DNA from: Maribacter sp. MJ134
GTDB lineage: Bacteria > Bacteroidota > Bacteroidia > Flavobacteriales > Flavobacteriaceae
Direction: 5' to 3'
Assembly (NCBI RefSeq): GCF_003970695.1
Contig: NZ_CP034570.1
Span: forward strand, 1,364,001-1,428,000
DNA: 64,000 nucleotides
Below the pieces are notes generated by a model. The model searched no databases and had not been told where the DNA came from. It saw nothing but the letters and a program-made list of their open reading frames with translations. Shown here piece by piece: positions 33,398-42,827 of the stretch. Within the stretch, counting starts at the first letter, position 1. Each line of letters begins with the position of its first letter. A program made the translations under genes and the position numbers.

Positions 33398-34516
33398 ATG
33401 ATCACTATAAAAGAGGTTTCCTCCAAATCGGATTTAAAGAAATTTGTAACCTTTCCTTTTGTTCTTTACAAAGATTCTAAATATTGGGTACCTCCGATAA
33501 TCAATGATGAGCTGGAGTCCTTTGACAAGACCAAAAATCCAGTTTTCAAGGATGCGGACGCATGGTTCTTTCTGGCCTATGAAAATGATAAGATTGTTGG
33601 GCGGGTTGCGGCAATTATTAACAGATTGGAAGTACAAGAACAAAACGTAAAAAAAATGCGTTTTGGGTGGTTCGATTTTGTTGATAATACGAGTGTTTCT
33701 GAAGCTTTATTACAAAAAGTCAGCGAAATAGGAACAGCCAATTCCTTGGAATACATGGAGGGTCCGGTAGGGTTTTCCAATTTAGATAAGGTTGGCGTGC
33801 TAGTAGAGGGTTTTGATCACATTGGCACCATGATTACCTGGTACAACCATCCTTATTACAAAGAACATTACGAACGCTTGGGTTTTGTAAAAGAGAAGGA
33901 ATATATGGAGAATAAGTTTCCGGCACGGAATGCAGACCCCAAACTATTCACTAAATTAAATGACCTTATTAAAAGGAGATATGGCCTAAGTGAATTGAAT
34001 TTTACCAAAACAAAGGAAGTATTGCCCTTGGCCGATGAGATGTTCGACCTTTTCAATAAAACATATGCGAGCCTTTCCTCATTTGTGCCCATCACCGAAA
34101 TTCAAAAGGCCTATTTCAAGAAAAAGTATATCAGTTTTATAAATCCAGAGTACATAAAGTTCATTAAAGACAAGGAAGATAAGCTTGTAGCTTTCGCCAT
34201 AGTCATGCCCTCTTTTTCAGAAGCGTTACAAAAAGCTAAAGGAAAACTCTTTCCTTTTGGATTATTTCATCTATTGAATGCAAAAAAGAACAGTAAGGAC
34301 GTTATCTTTTATTTGATTGGTATTGACCCTGAATATCAGAATAAAGGGGTAACGGCAATAATTTTTAATGAATATTACAAGACTTTTACTGAAAAAGGCA
34401 TAGAAATGTGCTATAGAACGCCAGAACTTGAGGAGAACCTAGCGATAAAACAGATGTGGAAACATTTTGACTCGGTTATTTACAAAAGACGAAGAACGTA
34501 CCGAAAAGATTTATAA
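33398..34516 (+). CDS. GNAT-fold N-acetyltransferase-like protein, YghO type
   Basis: This 372-aa cytoplasmic protein begins with a GNAT-like half (FVTFPFVLYKDSKYWVPPI, FFLAYENDKIVGRVAAIIN, GPVGFSNLDKVGVLVEGFD) and ends with a second acyltransferase-like half (FYLIGIDPEYQNKGVTAIIFNEYYK, the acetyl-CoA-loop analogue Q/R-x-x-G). The FxxDKxWVPP start and the GPVGFSN block are found in YghO-like proteins encoded in many bacteria. Proposed acceptors are not established. It is a single gene ahead of a bidirectional terminator. Confidence 0.75.
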   Translation: MITIKEVSSKSDLKKFVTFPFVLYKDSKYWVPPIINDELESFDKTKNPVFKDADAWFFLAYENDKIVGRVAAIINRLEVQEQNVKKMRFGWFDFVDNTSVSEALLQKVSEIGTANSLEYMEGPVGFSNLDKVGVLVEGFDHIGTMITWYNHPYYKEHYERLGFVKEKEYMENKFPARNADPKLFTKLNDLIKRRYGLSELNFTKTKEVLPLADEMFDLFNKTYASLSSFVPITEIQKAYFKKKYISFINPEYIKFIKDKEDKLVAFAIVMPSFSEALQKAKGKLFPFGLFHLLNAKKNSKDVIFYLIGIDPEYQNKGVTAIIFNEYYKTFTEKGIEMCYRTPELEENLAIKQMWKHFDSVIYKRRRTYRKDL

Positions 34517-34616
34517 ATAGAGCACCTCGGGGCAAGCCAACGGGTTATTCGTAGGAAATGAACATATAATTTCTAGGCAGACTTTAGGGTCTACCGCCCT
34601 TTTGGAGGTACCAATA

Positions 34617-34647
34617 AAAAAGCCCGGACAATTGTACGGGCTTTTTT
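34617..34647. terminator. Bidirectional terminator
   Basis: AAAAAGCCCG and CGGGCTTTTT form the stem and a palindrome (ACAATTGT) lies between them. Runs of T follow on both strands. It separates the plus-strand GNAT-like gene from the convergent oxoamine synthase gene. Confidence 0.88.
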
Positions 34648-34666
34648 ATAATTTGAAAAATATATT

Positions 34667-35926
34667 TTATTCTCCCATTGCCGCAGCAACAGCAGCAGAT
34701 AGTCGTTTGTATGTACCGTTCTCCAATCGTTCTCTAATGGCAGAAAAGGCCTCTAGCGTTTCGTCAATATCAGCCATGGTATGTGTAGCGGTCGGTATCA
34801 TCCTTAATAGGATAAGCCCTTTAGGTATTACCGGATAAACAACGATAGAGCAGAAAATACCGTAATTTTCTCGTAGATCCTTTACCAAGGCCATTGCCTC
34901 GGGTATACTACCGTTCAAATACACAGGCGTTACACAGCTGGTGGTATTTCCTATATCAAAACCTTTGTCCTTTAATCCGTTCTGTAAGGCATTAACGTTC
35001 TCCCAAAGCTTTGCTTTAAGTTCGGGCTGGGTACGTAACATATCCAACCTTTTTAAAGCTCCCTTAACATATAGCATGGGTAGCGATTTGGCGAACATCT
35101 GCGAACGCAGGTTATACTTTAAGTAATCTATAATTTCTTTATCGGCCGCTAAGAAGGCACCGATGCTTGCCATAGACTTGGCGAATGTGGCGAAGTAGAC
35201 ATCAATATCATCTTGAATTCCTTGCTCCTCTCCTGCTCCTGCTCCCGTCTTTCCTAAGGTTCCAAAACCATGTGCATCATCCACCAAAAGGCGAAAGTTG
35301 TATTTTTTCTTAAGGGCGACGATTTCCTTTAATCTACCCTGCTCACCACGCATTCCAAAAACACCCTCAGAAATTACCAGAATACCTCCTCCGGTCTGCT
35401 CGGCCATTTTTACGGCACGTTCCAGATTAACTTCTAGACTTTCGATGTCGTTGTGCTTAAACGTAAAACGCTTGCCCATGTGCAACCGTACACCATCTAT
35501 AATACATGCATGGCAATCTACATCGTAAACAATAATATCGTCTTTAGAGACCAGTGCGTCAATAGCGGACATAATGCCCTGATAACCAAAATTTAAAAGG
35601 TAAGCCGATTCTTTATTGACAAAGTCCGCACATTCCTGCTCTAGCTGTTCATGGAATTTTGTGTGTCCGCTCATCATTCGCGCACCCATAGGGTAAGCCG
35701 CACCATATTCTGCAGCCGTCTCACCATCAATTTTTTTAATTTCGGGAAGATTGGCAAGACCTAGGTAATCATTAATACTCCAGGTAATTACATCCTTACC
35801 CTGAAATTTCATTCTATTGGAAATAGGTCCTTCCAGTTTAGGAAACACGAAATAACCCTCTGCCTGCGAAGCCCACTTCCCTAATGGTCCTTTATTCTCT
35901 ATAATTCTGTCAAATAAATCTGTCAT
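34667..35926 (-). CDS. Alpha-oxoamine synthase family PLP enzyme, likely cysteate acyltransferase
   Basis: This 419-aa fold-type I enzyme condenses an amino acid with an acyl thioester and releases CO2. Key residues are the PLP lysine K250 (VYFATFAKSMASIGAF), DDAHGFGTLG (D216, H219) and the substrate-side SINDYLGL. It resembles serine palmitoyltransferase and KBL more than AONS/ALAS. Because a cysteine-synthase-like gene lies 117 bp upstream on the same strand, the likely product is 3-ketocapnine from cysteate and a fatty acyl thioester, the first committed step of sulfonolipids in gliding Bacteroidota. Serine palmitoyltransferase activity (sphingolipid) is the main alternative. Confidence 0.75.
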   Translation of the reverse strand: MTDLFDRIIENKGPLGKWASQAEGYFVFPKLEGPISNRMKFQGKDVITWSINDYLGLANLPEIKKIDGETAAEYGAAYPMGARMMSGHTKFHEQLEQECADFVNKESAYLLNFGYQGIMSAIDALVSKDDIIVYDVDCHACIIDGVRLHMGKRFTFKHNDIESLEVNLERAVKMAEQTGGGILVISEGVFGMRGEQGRLKEIVALKKKYNFRLLVDDAHGFGTLGKTGAGAGEEQGIQDDIDVYFATFAKSMASIGAFLAADKEIIDYLKYNLRSQMFAKSLPMLYVKGALKRLDMLRTQPELKAKLWENVNALQNGLKDKGFDIGNTTSCVTPVYLNGSIPEAMALVKDLRENYGIFCSIVVYPVIPKGLILLRMIPTATHTMADIDETLEAFSAIRERLENGTYKRLSAAVAAAMGE

Positions 35927-35948
35927 TGCCTACATTTTGTTCTAAGTG

Positions 35949-35956
35949 CAAAAGTA
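35949..35956 (-). promoter_or_regulatory. -7 element of the oxoamine synthase gene
   Basis: Minus-strand TACTTTTG fits TAnnTTTG, 22 bp before the ATG at 35926. It lies downstream of the terminator of the preceding gene, which suggests independent expression. No -33 box is evident at a usual distance. Confidence 0.5.
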
Positions 35957-35995
35957 AAAATTTTTAGGTTGCATTCATAAATTATTTACAACATG

Positions 35996-36018
35996 AAAAA
36001 GCGGGTGAAAAACCCGCT
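35996..36018 (-). terminator. Terminator after the cysteate synthase-like gene
   Basis: AGCGGGT and ACCCGCT form the stem around a 5-nt loop. The minus strand continues with TTTTCATG. The stem is short but GC-rich. Confidence 0.7.
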
Positions 36019-36043
36019 CTTTCTGCAAATACGTACGATTGCA

Positions 36044-37084
36044 TTATTTTACGAATTGTATCTCTTGTGTTTCTTCTACAGGATTAGTCTCTAAAAAACC
36101 TTGGTCCTCCATCCACTGATCGCTATATATTTTGCTCATATATCTAGAACCGTGATCAGGAAAGATTACCACGACCTTACTTTCCTCAGTAAAAGTATTT
36201 AATTCGTTCAGTTGCTTCAAAGCTTGCATTACTGCGCCACTCGTATACCCCACAAAAATACCTTCGGTTCTAGAAACCTCTCTTGCGGTATGTGCACTTT
36301 CTGCATCGGTAACCTTAATAAACTCGTCTATAATCTTAAAATCCGTTGCTCCGGGGATTAAATTTTTTCCAAGTCCCTCTATTCTATAAGGGTAAATTTC
36401 ATTGGTATCCAAAGTACCCGTCTCATGATACTTCTTCAGGACCGAGCCATAGGCATCCACTCCGATGACTTTTATGTTTGGGTTTTGCTCCTTTAGAAAA
36501 CGAGCCGTACCGGAGATAGTGCCACCAGTGCCACTACACGCAACTAAATGTGTAATCTGCCCAGCGGTTTGTTCCCAAATTTCTGGTCCGGTGGATTTAT
36601 AATGAGCATCCATGTTCAACTCATTAAAATACTGATTAATGTATATGGAACCTTTTGTTTCTTTATGCAAACGTTTTGCAACCTCGTAATAAGACCGTGG
36701 GTCGTCTGCACTTACATGGGCAGGGCAAACGTATACCGTAGCTCCCATAGACCTTAGCATGTCTATCTTATCTTTAGAAGATTTTGAACTTACCGCCAAA
36801 ATACATTTGTAGCCCTTTATGATACTGGCCATTGCTATGCTGAAACCAGTATTACCAGAAGTTGTTTCAATAATTGTACTACCTTCCGTTAAAATTCCTT
36901 TTCGTTCCGCTTCTGTTATGATATGTAAAGCGATACGGTCCTTGGCGGAATGCCCTGGATTAAAGGCCTCTACTTTGGCGTAGAAATTACCAATGAATCC
37001 TTTAGTGATTTTATTGAGTTTTACTAAGGGAGTATTACCTACTAGCTCTAAGATATTGTTGTAAGCCTTTATCTCATTCTTCAT
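36044..37084 (-). CDS. Cysteine-synthase/CBS-like PLP enzyme, likely cysteate synthase
   Basis: This 346-aa fold-type II PLP enzyme has the PLP lysine K48 in [12 protein letters not shown], the phosphate/substrate loop TSGNTG (75-80), and the glycine-rich [15 protein letters not shown]. It looks like the catalytic core of cystathionine beta-synthase or cysteine synthase without a CBS regulatory domain. Placed beside an oxoamine synthase, it probably makes L-cysteate from O-phosphoserine and sulfite for capnine lipids. Work on Flavobacterium johnsoniae and relatives links such a pair to sulfonolipids. An ordinary cysteine synthase or CBS role remains possible. Confidence 0.75.
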   Translation of the reverse strand: MKNEIKAYNNILELVGNTPLVKLNKITKGFIGNFYAKVEAFNPGHSAKDRIALHIITEAERKGILTEGSTIIETTSGNTGFSIAMASIIKGYKCILAVSSKSSKDKIDMLRSMGATVYVCPAHVSADDPRSYYEVAKRLHKETKGSIYINQYFNELNMDAHYKSTGPEIWEQTAGQITHLVACSGTGGTISGTARFLKEQNPNIKVIGVDAYGSVLKKYHETGTLDTNEIYPYRIEGLGKNLIPGATDFKIIDEFIKVTDAESAHTAREVSRTEGIFVGYTSGAVMQALKQLNELNTFTEESKVVVIFPDHGSRYMSKIYSDQWMEDQGFLETNPVEETQEIQFVK

Positions 37085-37162
37085 AAGGGGATTCTAATTT
37101 TACGACTTTCCAGCAATCAATTTAGGTCAGAAAATCAATACAAAACTACTATTTTTTTTCAA

Positions 37163-39304
37163 CTAGGGTATTTTTCCTTCTAAATCCAGTAAAAATGCAT
37201 ACTCTTTAGCTACCTCCTTAAGTGATTCAAACCTACCTGATGCACCGCCATGTCCGGCATCCATATTAATATCGAATAGCAATAGCGTGTCATCTTTCTT
37301 CATGTCCCTAAGTTTAGCTACCCATTTCGCCGGTTCAAAATACTGTACCTGAGAATCATGTAGACCTGTAGTGACCAACATATTGGGATAACCTTGCTGC
37401 TTAACGTTATCATAGGGCGAATAAGATTTCATATAATCATAATAGTTCTTTTCATTAGGATTACCCCATTCATCATATTCTCCTGTAGTAAGGGGGATTG
37501 TATCGTCTAGCATGGTCGTAACCACATCTACAAAAGGTACTGCAGCAATAACACCATTATAGAGCTGTGGTGCCATATTTACGATTGCCCCCATTAAAAG
37601 CCCCCCAGCTGATCCACCTGAGGCATATAAATGCTCTGGGCTCGTCATTTTTTGATCTATTAAAAATTGGGAACAGTCCACAAAATCCGTAAAGGTATTT
37701 TTCTTGTTCAATAGTTTACCGTCTTCGTACCAAGGGCGACCCAAGTATTCGCCACCGCGGACGTGGGCAATCGCATATACAAATCCTCTATCCAAAAGAC
37801 TTAAACGAATAGAGGAGAACGATGGATCTATCGTATAACCATAAGAACCATAAGCATATTGTAAGATAGGCGTATCGGGATTTAAAGAAGTATCCTTATG
37901 ATAAATAAGGGACATAGGAACTTTAATACCGTCCCGTGCCGTTGCCCAGATACGTTCTTCTTTGTAATTCTCCTTGTAAAAGTGTCCACCGAGAACCTGT
38001 TGTTCCTTTTTGACCTCTTTTTCCTTTGTACGCATGTTAAAATCAATAACGGAACTAGGTGTTCTTAAAGAGTTATAACCGTACCGTAAAATTTCAGTAT
38101 CAAAATCAGGATTTGCACTGGTGTATGCGGTATACGTTTCACTTTCAAATGGCAAATAATACTCCAAAGAGCCATCCCATTTCACTATCTTAATTTTACT
38201 GAGTCCGTTCTCTCTTTCCGTAAGTACGTAGTAATCCTTAAAGATGTCCATATACTCTAAAAGCACTTCTTCTCTGTGCGTGATGAAATCCTTCCAATTC
38301 ACCGATTCCGTCGCAGTTTCCGGAGTCCTCATTAATTTAAAGTTGGTAGCACCATCTTTATTGGTAAGGATATAAAAACTATCCTGATAATGGGATATGG
38401 AATATTCCAAACCCCTTTCTCGCTTAGAAAAAAGCTGAAATACACCATCAGGTTGATCACTGGGTAAAATTTGATATTCAGAAGTCAAGGTGCTCGAAGA
38501 CCCAATAACAATGTATTTTTTTGATTTTGTTCGATAGACATACGTAGTGAACGTATCGTCCTTTTCATGATAAACAAGCTCATCTTCGGATGAAGACGTA
38601 CCCAATCTATGCTTGTAAATTTTATCCGACCTTAAGGTGACCGCATCATTTTTGGTATAGAACAAGGTTTGGTTATCATTGGCCCAAACACCGCCACCCG
38701 TTGTATTTTCTATTACATCATCAAATACTTCTCCCGTCTCAAGATTTTTGAACTGTATGGTGTACTGTCTACGGCTAACTTTATCTACACCATAGGCGGC
38801 AATTTTGTTATTGGGGCTTATGGCAATACCTCCAATCTTAAAATAATCCGTTCCTGCGGCCATTTCGTTTCCGTCGAACATCACCTCTTTAGGAGCCTCT
38901 AGGAGTTCTTTATGTCTTGAATAAATTGGATATTCCTTGCCAATTTCATAAAGCGTTTGGTACCAATATCCGTTCAACTTATAGGGTACGGAGGAGTCAT
39001 CCTCCTTAATCCTACTCTTCATTTCTGTAAAAAGTTTTCCTTGAAACTCCTTGGTATGGGCCGTAAGCTTCCTGTAGTATTCGTTCTCCTGGTTCAAATA
39101 AGAAAGCACTTCCTCATTCTCTCTGTTATTTAACCAGTAATAATCATCTATTCTAACATCGTTATGAGCTACAAGTTCTTTGGCGATTTTTTTTGCTACG
39201 GGAGGGTCTATTTTGGGCATCTTATCTCTTTGTTCATCTTTACAGGAAGCGGCAAAAATAATACTAATTAATAGAAGTATTTTTTGTAATTCTCTATGAT
39301 TCAT
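37163..39304 (-). CDS. S9 family serine peptidase, oligopeptidase B-like lipoprotein
   Basis: This 713-aa prolyl-oligopeptidase-family enzyme has the start SIIFAASCKDEQ, a lipobox with Cys, so it is likely a lipoprotein outside the cytoplasm. An N-terminal beta-propeller (about 60-430) precedes the hydrolase domain. The nucleophile is in GGSAGGLLMG (Ser near 564), the aspartate in GLHDSQVQY (near 649) and the histidine in AGHGGASGRF (near 682). Oligopeptidase B cuts short peptides after Arg or Lys; that acidic-pocket specificity is assumed here from overall likeness. It is divergent from the YbaB gene. Confidence 0.9.
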   Translation of the reverse strand: MNHRELQKILLLISIIFAASCKDEQRDKMPKIDPPVAKKIAKELVAHNDVRIDDYYWLNNRENEEVLSYLNQENEYYRKLTAHTKEFQGKLFTEMKSRIKEDDSSVPYKLNGYWYQTLYEIGKEYPIYSRHKELLEAPKEVMFDGNEMAAGTDYFKIGGIAISPNNKIAAYGVDKVSRRQYTIQFKNLETGEVFDDVIENTTGGGVWANDNQTLFYTKNDAVTLRSDKIYKHRLGTSSSEDELVYHEKDDTFTTYVYRTKSKKYIVIGSSSTLTSEYQILPSDQPDGVFQLFSKRERGLEYSISHYQDSFYILTNKDGATNFKLMRTPETATESVNWKDFITHREEVLLEYMDIFKDYYVLTERENGLSKIKIVKWDGSLEYYLPFESETYTAYTSANPDFDTEILRYGYNSLRTPSSVIDFNMRTKEKEVKKEQQVLGGHFYKENYKEERIWATARDGIKVPMSLIYHKDTSLNPDTPILQYAYGSYGYTIDPSFSSIRLSLLDRGFVYAIAHVRGGEYLGRPWYEDGKLLNKKNTFTDFVDCSQFLIDQKMTSPEHLYASGGSAGGLLMGAIVNMAPQLYNGVIAAVPFVDVVTTMLDDTIPLTTGEYDEWGNPNEKNYYDYMKSYSPYDNVKQQGYPNMLVTTGLHDSQVQYFEPAKWVAKLRDMKKDDTLLLFDINMDAGHGGASGRFESLKEVAKEYAFLLDLEGKIP

Positions 39305-39368
39305 TATCTAAATTAAAATTCTAGTAATTTAGTATTTTTACACTTTAGAAACCTATAAATAATATACA

Positions 39369-39695
39369 ATGTTTGGAGATATGATGGGAATGATGGGTAA
39401 ATTAAAGGAGACCCAACAGAAAGTAGAAGACACCAAGAAACGCATGGACACGGTGCTTTTGGATGAAAAATCTGCCGACGGCCTATTAGAAGTGGTTATT
39501 ACCGCAAATAGAGAGCTGAAGAAAATTAGTATCTCGGATGATTTGCTACAGGACAAGGAACAACTAGAAGATTATCTTATACTTACCTTGAACAAGGCAA
39601 TTGAAAAAGCAACTTCGGTAAATGAAACCGAACTTGCCGCGGTAGCCAAAGAAGGTATGCCCAATATTCCAGGGATGGATTCGTTATTTAAGTAA
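39369..39695 (+). CDS. YbaB/EbfC family nucleoid-associated protein
   Basis: This 108-aa protein has the YbaB plan: a Met/Gly-rich start ([26 protein letters not shown]), a central [19 protein letters not shown] strand pair and the C-terminal helix. YbaB forms dimers that bind DNA without strong sequence specificity. Its usual neighbour recR/dnaX is not here; instead a thioredoxin-like gene follows after 18 bp. It starts 64 bp from the divergent peptidase start codon. Confidence 0.9.
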   Translation: MFGDMMGMMGKLKETQQKVEDTKKRMDTVLLDEKSADGLLEVVITANRELKKISISDDLLQDKEQLEDYLILTLNKAIEKATSVNETELAAVAKEGMPNIPGMDSLFK

Positions 39696-39713
39696 CCATT
39701 ATACTAAAATATC

Positions 39714-40166
39714 ATGAAGAAACTACTTTTAGTACTGTTGCTTCCGTTATTCTTATCGGCTCAAGCGCCGATTGAAGTATCGAACGATACTAAATGGGAA
39801 TATAATCTTGAAAAAGCATTAAAACTTGCCAAGAAGAGTGATAAGAACATTCTTATTTACTTTACTGGGAGTGATTGGTGCCCCCCATGTAAAATGCTTA
39901 AAAAAGATTTTTTTGAAACCACCCAGTTCACGGAAGTTTCTAAAAACTATGTCACGTTGTACGTAGACATGCCAAGAAATCAAGATCTTCTGTCTGCCGA
40001 GCAGATGAAGCATAATAAGGCGGTAGTGGCAACCTATAACAAAAAAGGTGTATTCCCATTACTTAAAATAATAAACAATAAAGGGAAAGCCCTAGACGAA
40101 TATTCCGGGTATGCGATGAATGGCGATGTACGCTATCATGTACAACTGCTCGAAAAGAACAAATAA
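39714..40166 (+). CDS. Periplasmic thioredoxin-fold protein
   Basis: This 150-aa protein has a signal peptide (MKKLLLVLLLPLFLSAQ) and a thioredoxin fold with the redox motif GSDWCPPCKML (CPPC). The preceding NILIYFTGSDW and the later KKGVFPLLKIINNKGK (cis-Pro region) complete the fold. It resembles the thioredoxin_7/DsbD-gamma-like proteins common in Bacteroidota and probably works in periplasmic disulfide reduction or exchange. It is the second gene of a two-gene unit with YbaB. Confidence 0.87.
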   Translation: MKKLLLVLLLPLFLSAQAPIEVSNDTKWEYNLEKALKLAKKSDKNILIYFTGSDWCPPCKMLKKDFFETTQFTEVSKNYVTLYVDMPRNQDLLSAEQMKHNKAVVATYNKKGVFPLLKIINNKGKALDEYSGYAMNGDVRYHVQLLEKNK

Positions 40167-40195
40167 AAAAGGCTTTCCGGTAAGGAAAGCCTTTT
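40167..40195. terminator. Bidirectional terminator
   Basis: GGCTTTCC and GGAAAGCC form the stem around loop GGTAA, flanked by A and T runs on both sides. It separates the thioredoxin-like gene from the convergent OmpA-family gene. Confidence 0.9.
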
Positions 40196-40217
40196 CACTT
40201 TAGGGAACTTTGGGGGA

Positions 40218-41318
40218 TTAATTGTTGATCAATCTAAATTCAGTTCTTCTATTTACAGCATGCTCTCTTTCTGTACATGTAACTCCCTCTCTACATCTAT
40301 TCTTTACTTTGTTCTCACCATAACCATTGGCAACTAAAAGGCTAGAGTTAACTCCTTTAGTAATTAAATAATCTGCAACGGCTTTGGCACGTCTCTCGGA
40401 CAAATCCTGATTAGAACCAGAGTTTCCTCTTACATCCGTATGTGAAGCAATTTCCAATTTAACACCAGGGTTTTGTTGTAATACCGGCATTAATCTAGTG
40501 TCTATTATTCTTTTTGCGTCAGCAGTTAAAGAGGCACTACCAAGATTCCAGTTGATAGGTAAGGCTTGATACTCCACTAAAGAACACTCTACCTCTTTCC
40601 AAGTAGTAAGTCCGCCTTTTTCCTTCAATACTTCTTTAGTAACTGTCTTGGTCACGGCAGGAATAGTTTCTTCTACAGTGTAAGCGTCCTTATCCAGTAC
40701 CGTTTTAGTTATAGTTCTGTATTCTGCAGGGATAATTTCTTCAACTACTCTAGCAGGCTCTAACAATACTCTTTTGGTATAAGAAGCGTTCTTTGAACCG
40801 AGTGGCGTCTTAGAAATGGACGCATCCGCTCCTAGAACCTCAGTGCTAACGGTGGTAAATTCTGCGGGATAGCCCTTGTAACACCAATACCTACAATCAT
40901 CAGGATTTCCCGATGCACAGTCTGGGGCTGCCGCTCCCAATTCCCATTGCGCGTAGGCAGGCTTAATTTCAATCGTTTCCGAAGAAGGTCTAAAACTAGC
41001 CGGAGTAATACTTAAAGTGTTTCCTCCTTCTTTGGAAACGTACGTTACCGTTTCTGTTCCCCATTTCTCTGGAATGACAGTGAGCTTCTTCCCTGCCGCC
41101 TTTACCTCAACTCTTTCCGTAACGGTTTTGAAAGTCGCAGGAATTGTTTTCAAAACTTTGTAAGCTGGCTTTACGGTCAAGGTCATTGTTTCATTGACGT
41201 ACACATCCGGTGTGGTACAACGAACATAACATTTGCCCGGTTCAGGGTTTTCTGGTAGGTCTTGCGCCATGGTTACGGCTGCTGTCATAAATGCAAATAC
41301 AAATAATACTTTTTTCAT
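40218..41318 (-). CDS. OmpA-family protein with degenerate PA-x-[FY]-x-T repeats
   Basis: This 366-aa exported protein has a signal peptide (KKVLFVFAFMTAAVTMAQ). Residues about 50-240 are built from imperfect repeats of the kind IPATFKTVTERVEV, TPASFRPSSETIEI, YPAEFTTVSTEVLG, IPAEYRTITKTVLD, IPAVTKTVTKEVL. The C-terminal ~110 residues are an OmpA peptidoglycan-binding domain (LEIASHTDVRGNSGSNQDLSERRAKAVADYL). It probably anchors to peptidoglycan while the repeat part extends into the periplasm or the outer membrane. It also has cysteine pairs near residues 29-33 and 130-146. Function beyond anchoring is unknown. Confidence 0.85.
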   Translation of the reverse strand: MKKVLFVFAFMTAAVTMAQDLPENPEPGKCYVRCTTPDVYVNETMTLTVKPAYKVLKTIPATFKTVTERVEVKAAGKKLTVIPEKWGTETVTYVSKEGGNTLSITPASFRPSSETIEIKPAYAQWELGAAAPDCASGNPDDCRYWCYKGYPAEFTTVSTEVLGADASISKTPLGSKNASYTKRVLLEPARVVEEIIPAEYRTITKTVLDKDAYTVEETIPAVTKTVTKEVLKEKGGLTTWKEVECSLVEYQALPINWNLGSASLTADAKRIIDTRLMPVLQQNPGVKLEIASHTDVRGNSGSNQDLSERRAKAVADYLITKGVNSSLLVANGYGENKVKNRCREGVTCTEREHAVNRRTEFRLINN

Positions 41319-41459
41319 AATGGTTGATATTTATAATTAATAGTGTATCTATAAGAAACCCAACTTTTGAAAAAGTCACTATCCATTTGAAAAAAATTAA
41401 AAACAGTCTTGTTTTCTATAATAGATAGAATGGTTATCTTTAAAGGAAAAGCGCTGGAA

Positions 41460-41774
41460 ATGATTGAAATAAAGAAGAAAAATGAGAATGGATTTCAGTT
41501 TTTGGTAAAATCGGAAACGGGGAAAATATTATTGAAAAGTGTCCCTTTTTCTAACAAAAAAGAGGTTGAAAGAACCTTGAAAGGACTCCATATAGCTAAC
41601 TCCCCATTAAAACACTTTGAACGTAAAACAAATTTTGACGGTAAGTTTTTGTTCAATCTCAAAAACGAGGATGGTACCGTTATCGGGAGTAGCGGGCTCT
41701 ATAGTTCCGAAGCCGGAATGGAAAACGGAATTAAAAATCTCAAAAGCAGCTTCGTTAAGACTGATACTTTTTAA
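41460..41774 (+). CDS. YegP-family (DUF1508) protein
   Basis: This 104-aa protein comprises two DUF1508 repeats: IEIKKKNENGFQFLVKSETGK and the second copy FDGKFLFNLKNEDGTVIGSSGLY. The first repeat is divergent in its GY-S-K segment (SVPFSNKKEVERTLKG). YegP-like proteins are small and of unclear function. The start is uncertain: ATG at 41460 fits the family, ATG at 41430 adds ten residues, and a possible weak -7 box (TATCTTTA) at 41436 supports the shorter form. It ends 3 bp before the convergent threonine aldolase stop. Confidence 0.75.
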   Translation: MIEIKKKNENGFQFLVKSETGKILLKSVPFSNKKEVERTLKGLHIANSPLKHFERKTNFDGKFLFNLKNEDGTVIGSSGLYSSEAGMENGIKNLKSSFVKTDTF

Positions 41775-41777
41775 TTA

Positions 41778-42800
41778 TCACATGTTTCGTAACCTCTCTA
41801 AAAGATAACTATGCATAGTATCCGTGTAATCCATGTGAGTAACCATTCTTAGTTTACCCTGACCCATACTTATGATATGAATATCTGAACGTAGTAATTT
41901 TTCCGTAAACCCATCGCTAGAGCTATGGGTTTCGTCAATTTCAAAAATAATAATATTGGTTTCTATGGGTTCTACTTTTTTTATAAAACTTAACTCCTGT
42001 AAAGTACTCCCTATTTCGACAGCTTTTTTATGGTCTTCCGAAAGACGTTCTACATGCTCGTCTAGTGCAAATATTCCCGCAGCAGCTAAAAATCCGGATT
42101 GACGCATTCCCCCACCTAAAATTTTTCTAATACGAAGTGCCTGATGAATAGTATCCTTATACCCTACCAAAACGGAACCTACTGGGCAGCCCAATCCCTT
42201 ACTAAGACAAACACTGATGGTATCGAACATGGTACCATATTGTTTGGGAGTCTCTGCTTTCGCCACTAAAGCATTCCATAAACGCGCACCATCCAAATGA
42301 TATTTAAGATCGTGTTTCTCACAAACTGCCTTAATCCGTTCCAGTTCTTTAAAATCCCAACAAGCCCCACCACCTTTATTCGTAGTATTTTCGATACATA
42401 CTAGCTTAGACAAGGGACTATGGTAAAAGTCTGGTGGATTTATTGCGCTTTCAACTTGCGCTGCGGTCATCATACCCCTATGACCATCGACCAAGCGACA
42501 AGAAACACCACTATTAAAACTTACACCACCACCCTCATAATTAAAAACATGTGCATATTTATCACAAATAAGTTGCTCTCCAGGCTGTGTATGTAGTTTG
42601 ATTGCCGTTTGATTGGTCATGGTACCGCTTGGAAAGAAAAGAGCGGCCTCCATACCAAACATAGTAGCTACCTTTTCCTCCAAGGCATTTACCGAGGGGT
42701 CCTCTTTAAAAACATCATCCCCAACTTTGGCACTCATCATAGCATCCATCATTCCTGCCGAAGGCTGTGTAACGGTATCGCTTATAAGATTTACTTTCAT
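41778..42800 (-). CDS. ltaE: Low-specificity threonine aldolase
   Basis: This 340-aa PLP enzyme cleaves threonine or allo-threonine to glycine and acetaldehyde. It begins NLISDTVTQPSAGMMDAM, with FFPSGTMTNQTA for the phosphate site, DGARLWNAL for the PLP aspartate, and the PLP lysine in SVCLSKGLGCPVGSVL. The length fits the beta-eliminating lyase family. It is 27 bp downstream of the metalloprotease gene on the same strand, so the two may share a transcript. Confidence 0.93.
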   Translation of the reverse strand: MKVNLISDTVTQPSAGMMDAMMSAKVGDDVFKEDPSVNALEEKVATMFGMEAALFFPSGTMTNQTAIKLHTQPGEQLICDKYAHVFNYEGGGVSFNSGVSCRLVDGHRGMMTAAQVESAINPPDFYHSPLSKLVCIENTTNKGGGACWDFKELERIKAVCEKHDLKYHLDGARLWNALVAKAETPKQYGTMFDTISVCLSKGLGCPVGSVLVGYKDTIHQALRIRKILGGGMRQSGFLAAAGIFALDEHVERLSEDHKKAVEIGSTLQELSFIKKVEPIETNIIIFEIDETHSSSDGFTEKLLRSDIHIISMGQGKLRMVTHMDYTDTMHSYLLERLRNM

Positions 42801-42827
42801 TAATTAATATAATTCAGTTTAAAAAAT

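Noticed and set aside
34602..34838. 78-aa plus-strand ORF over the terminator and the oxoamine synthase gene end
   Set aside because: It begins in the terminator hairpin and is antisense to a well-supported gene.
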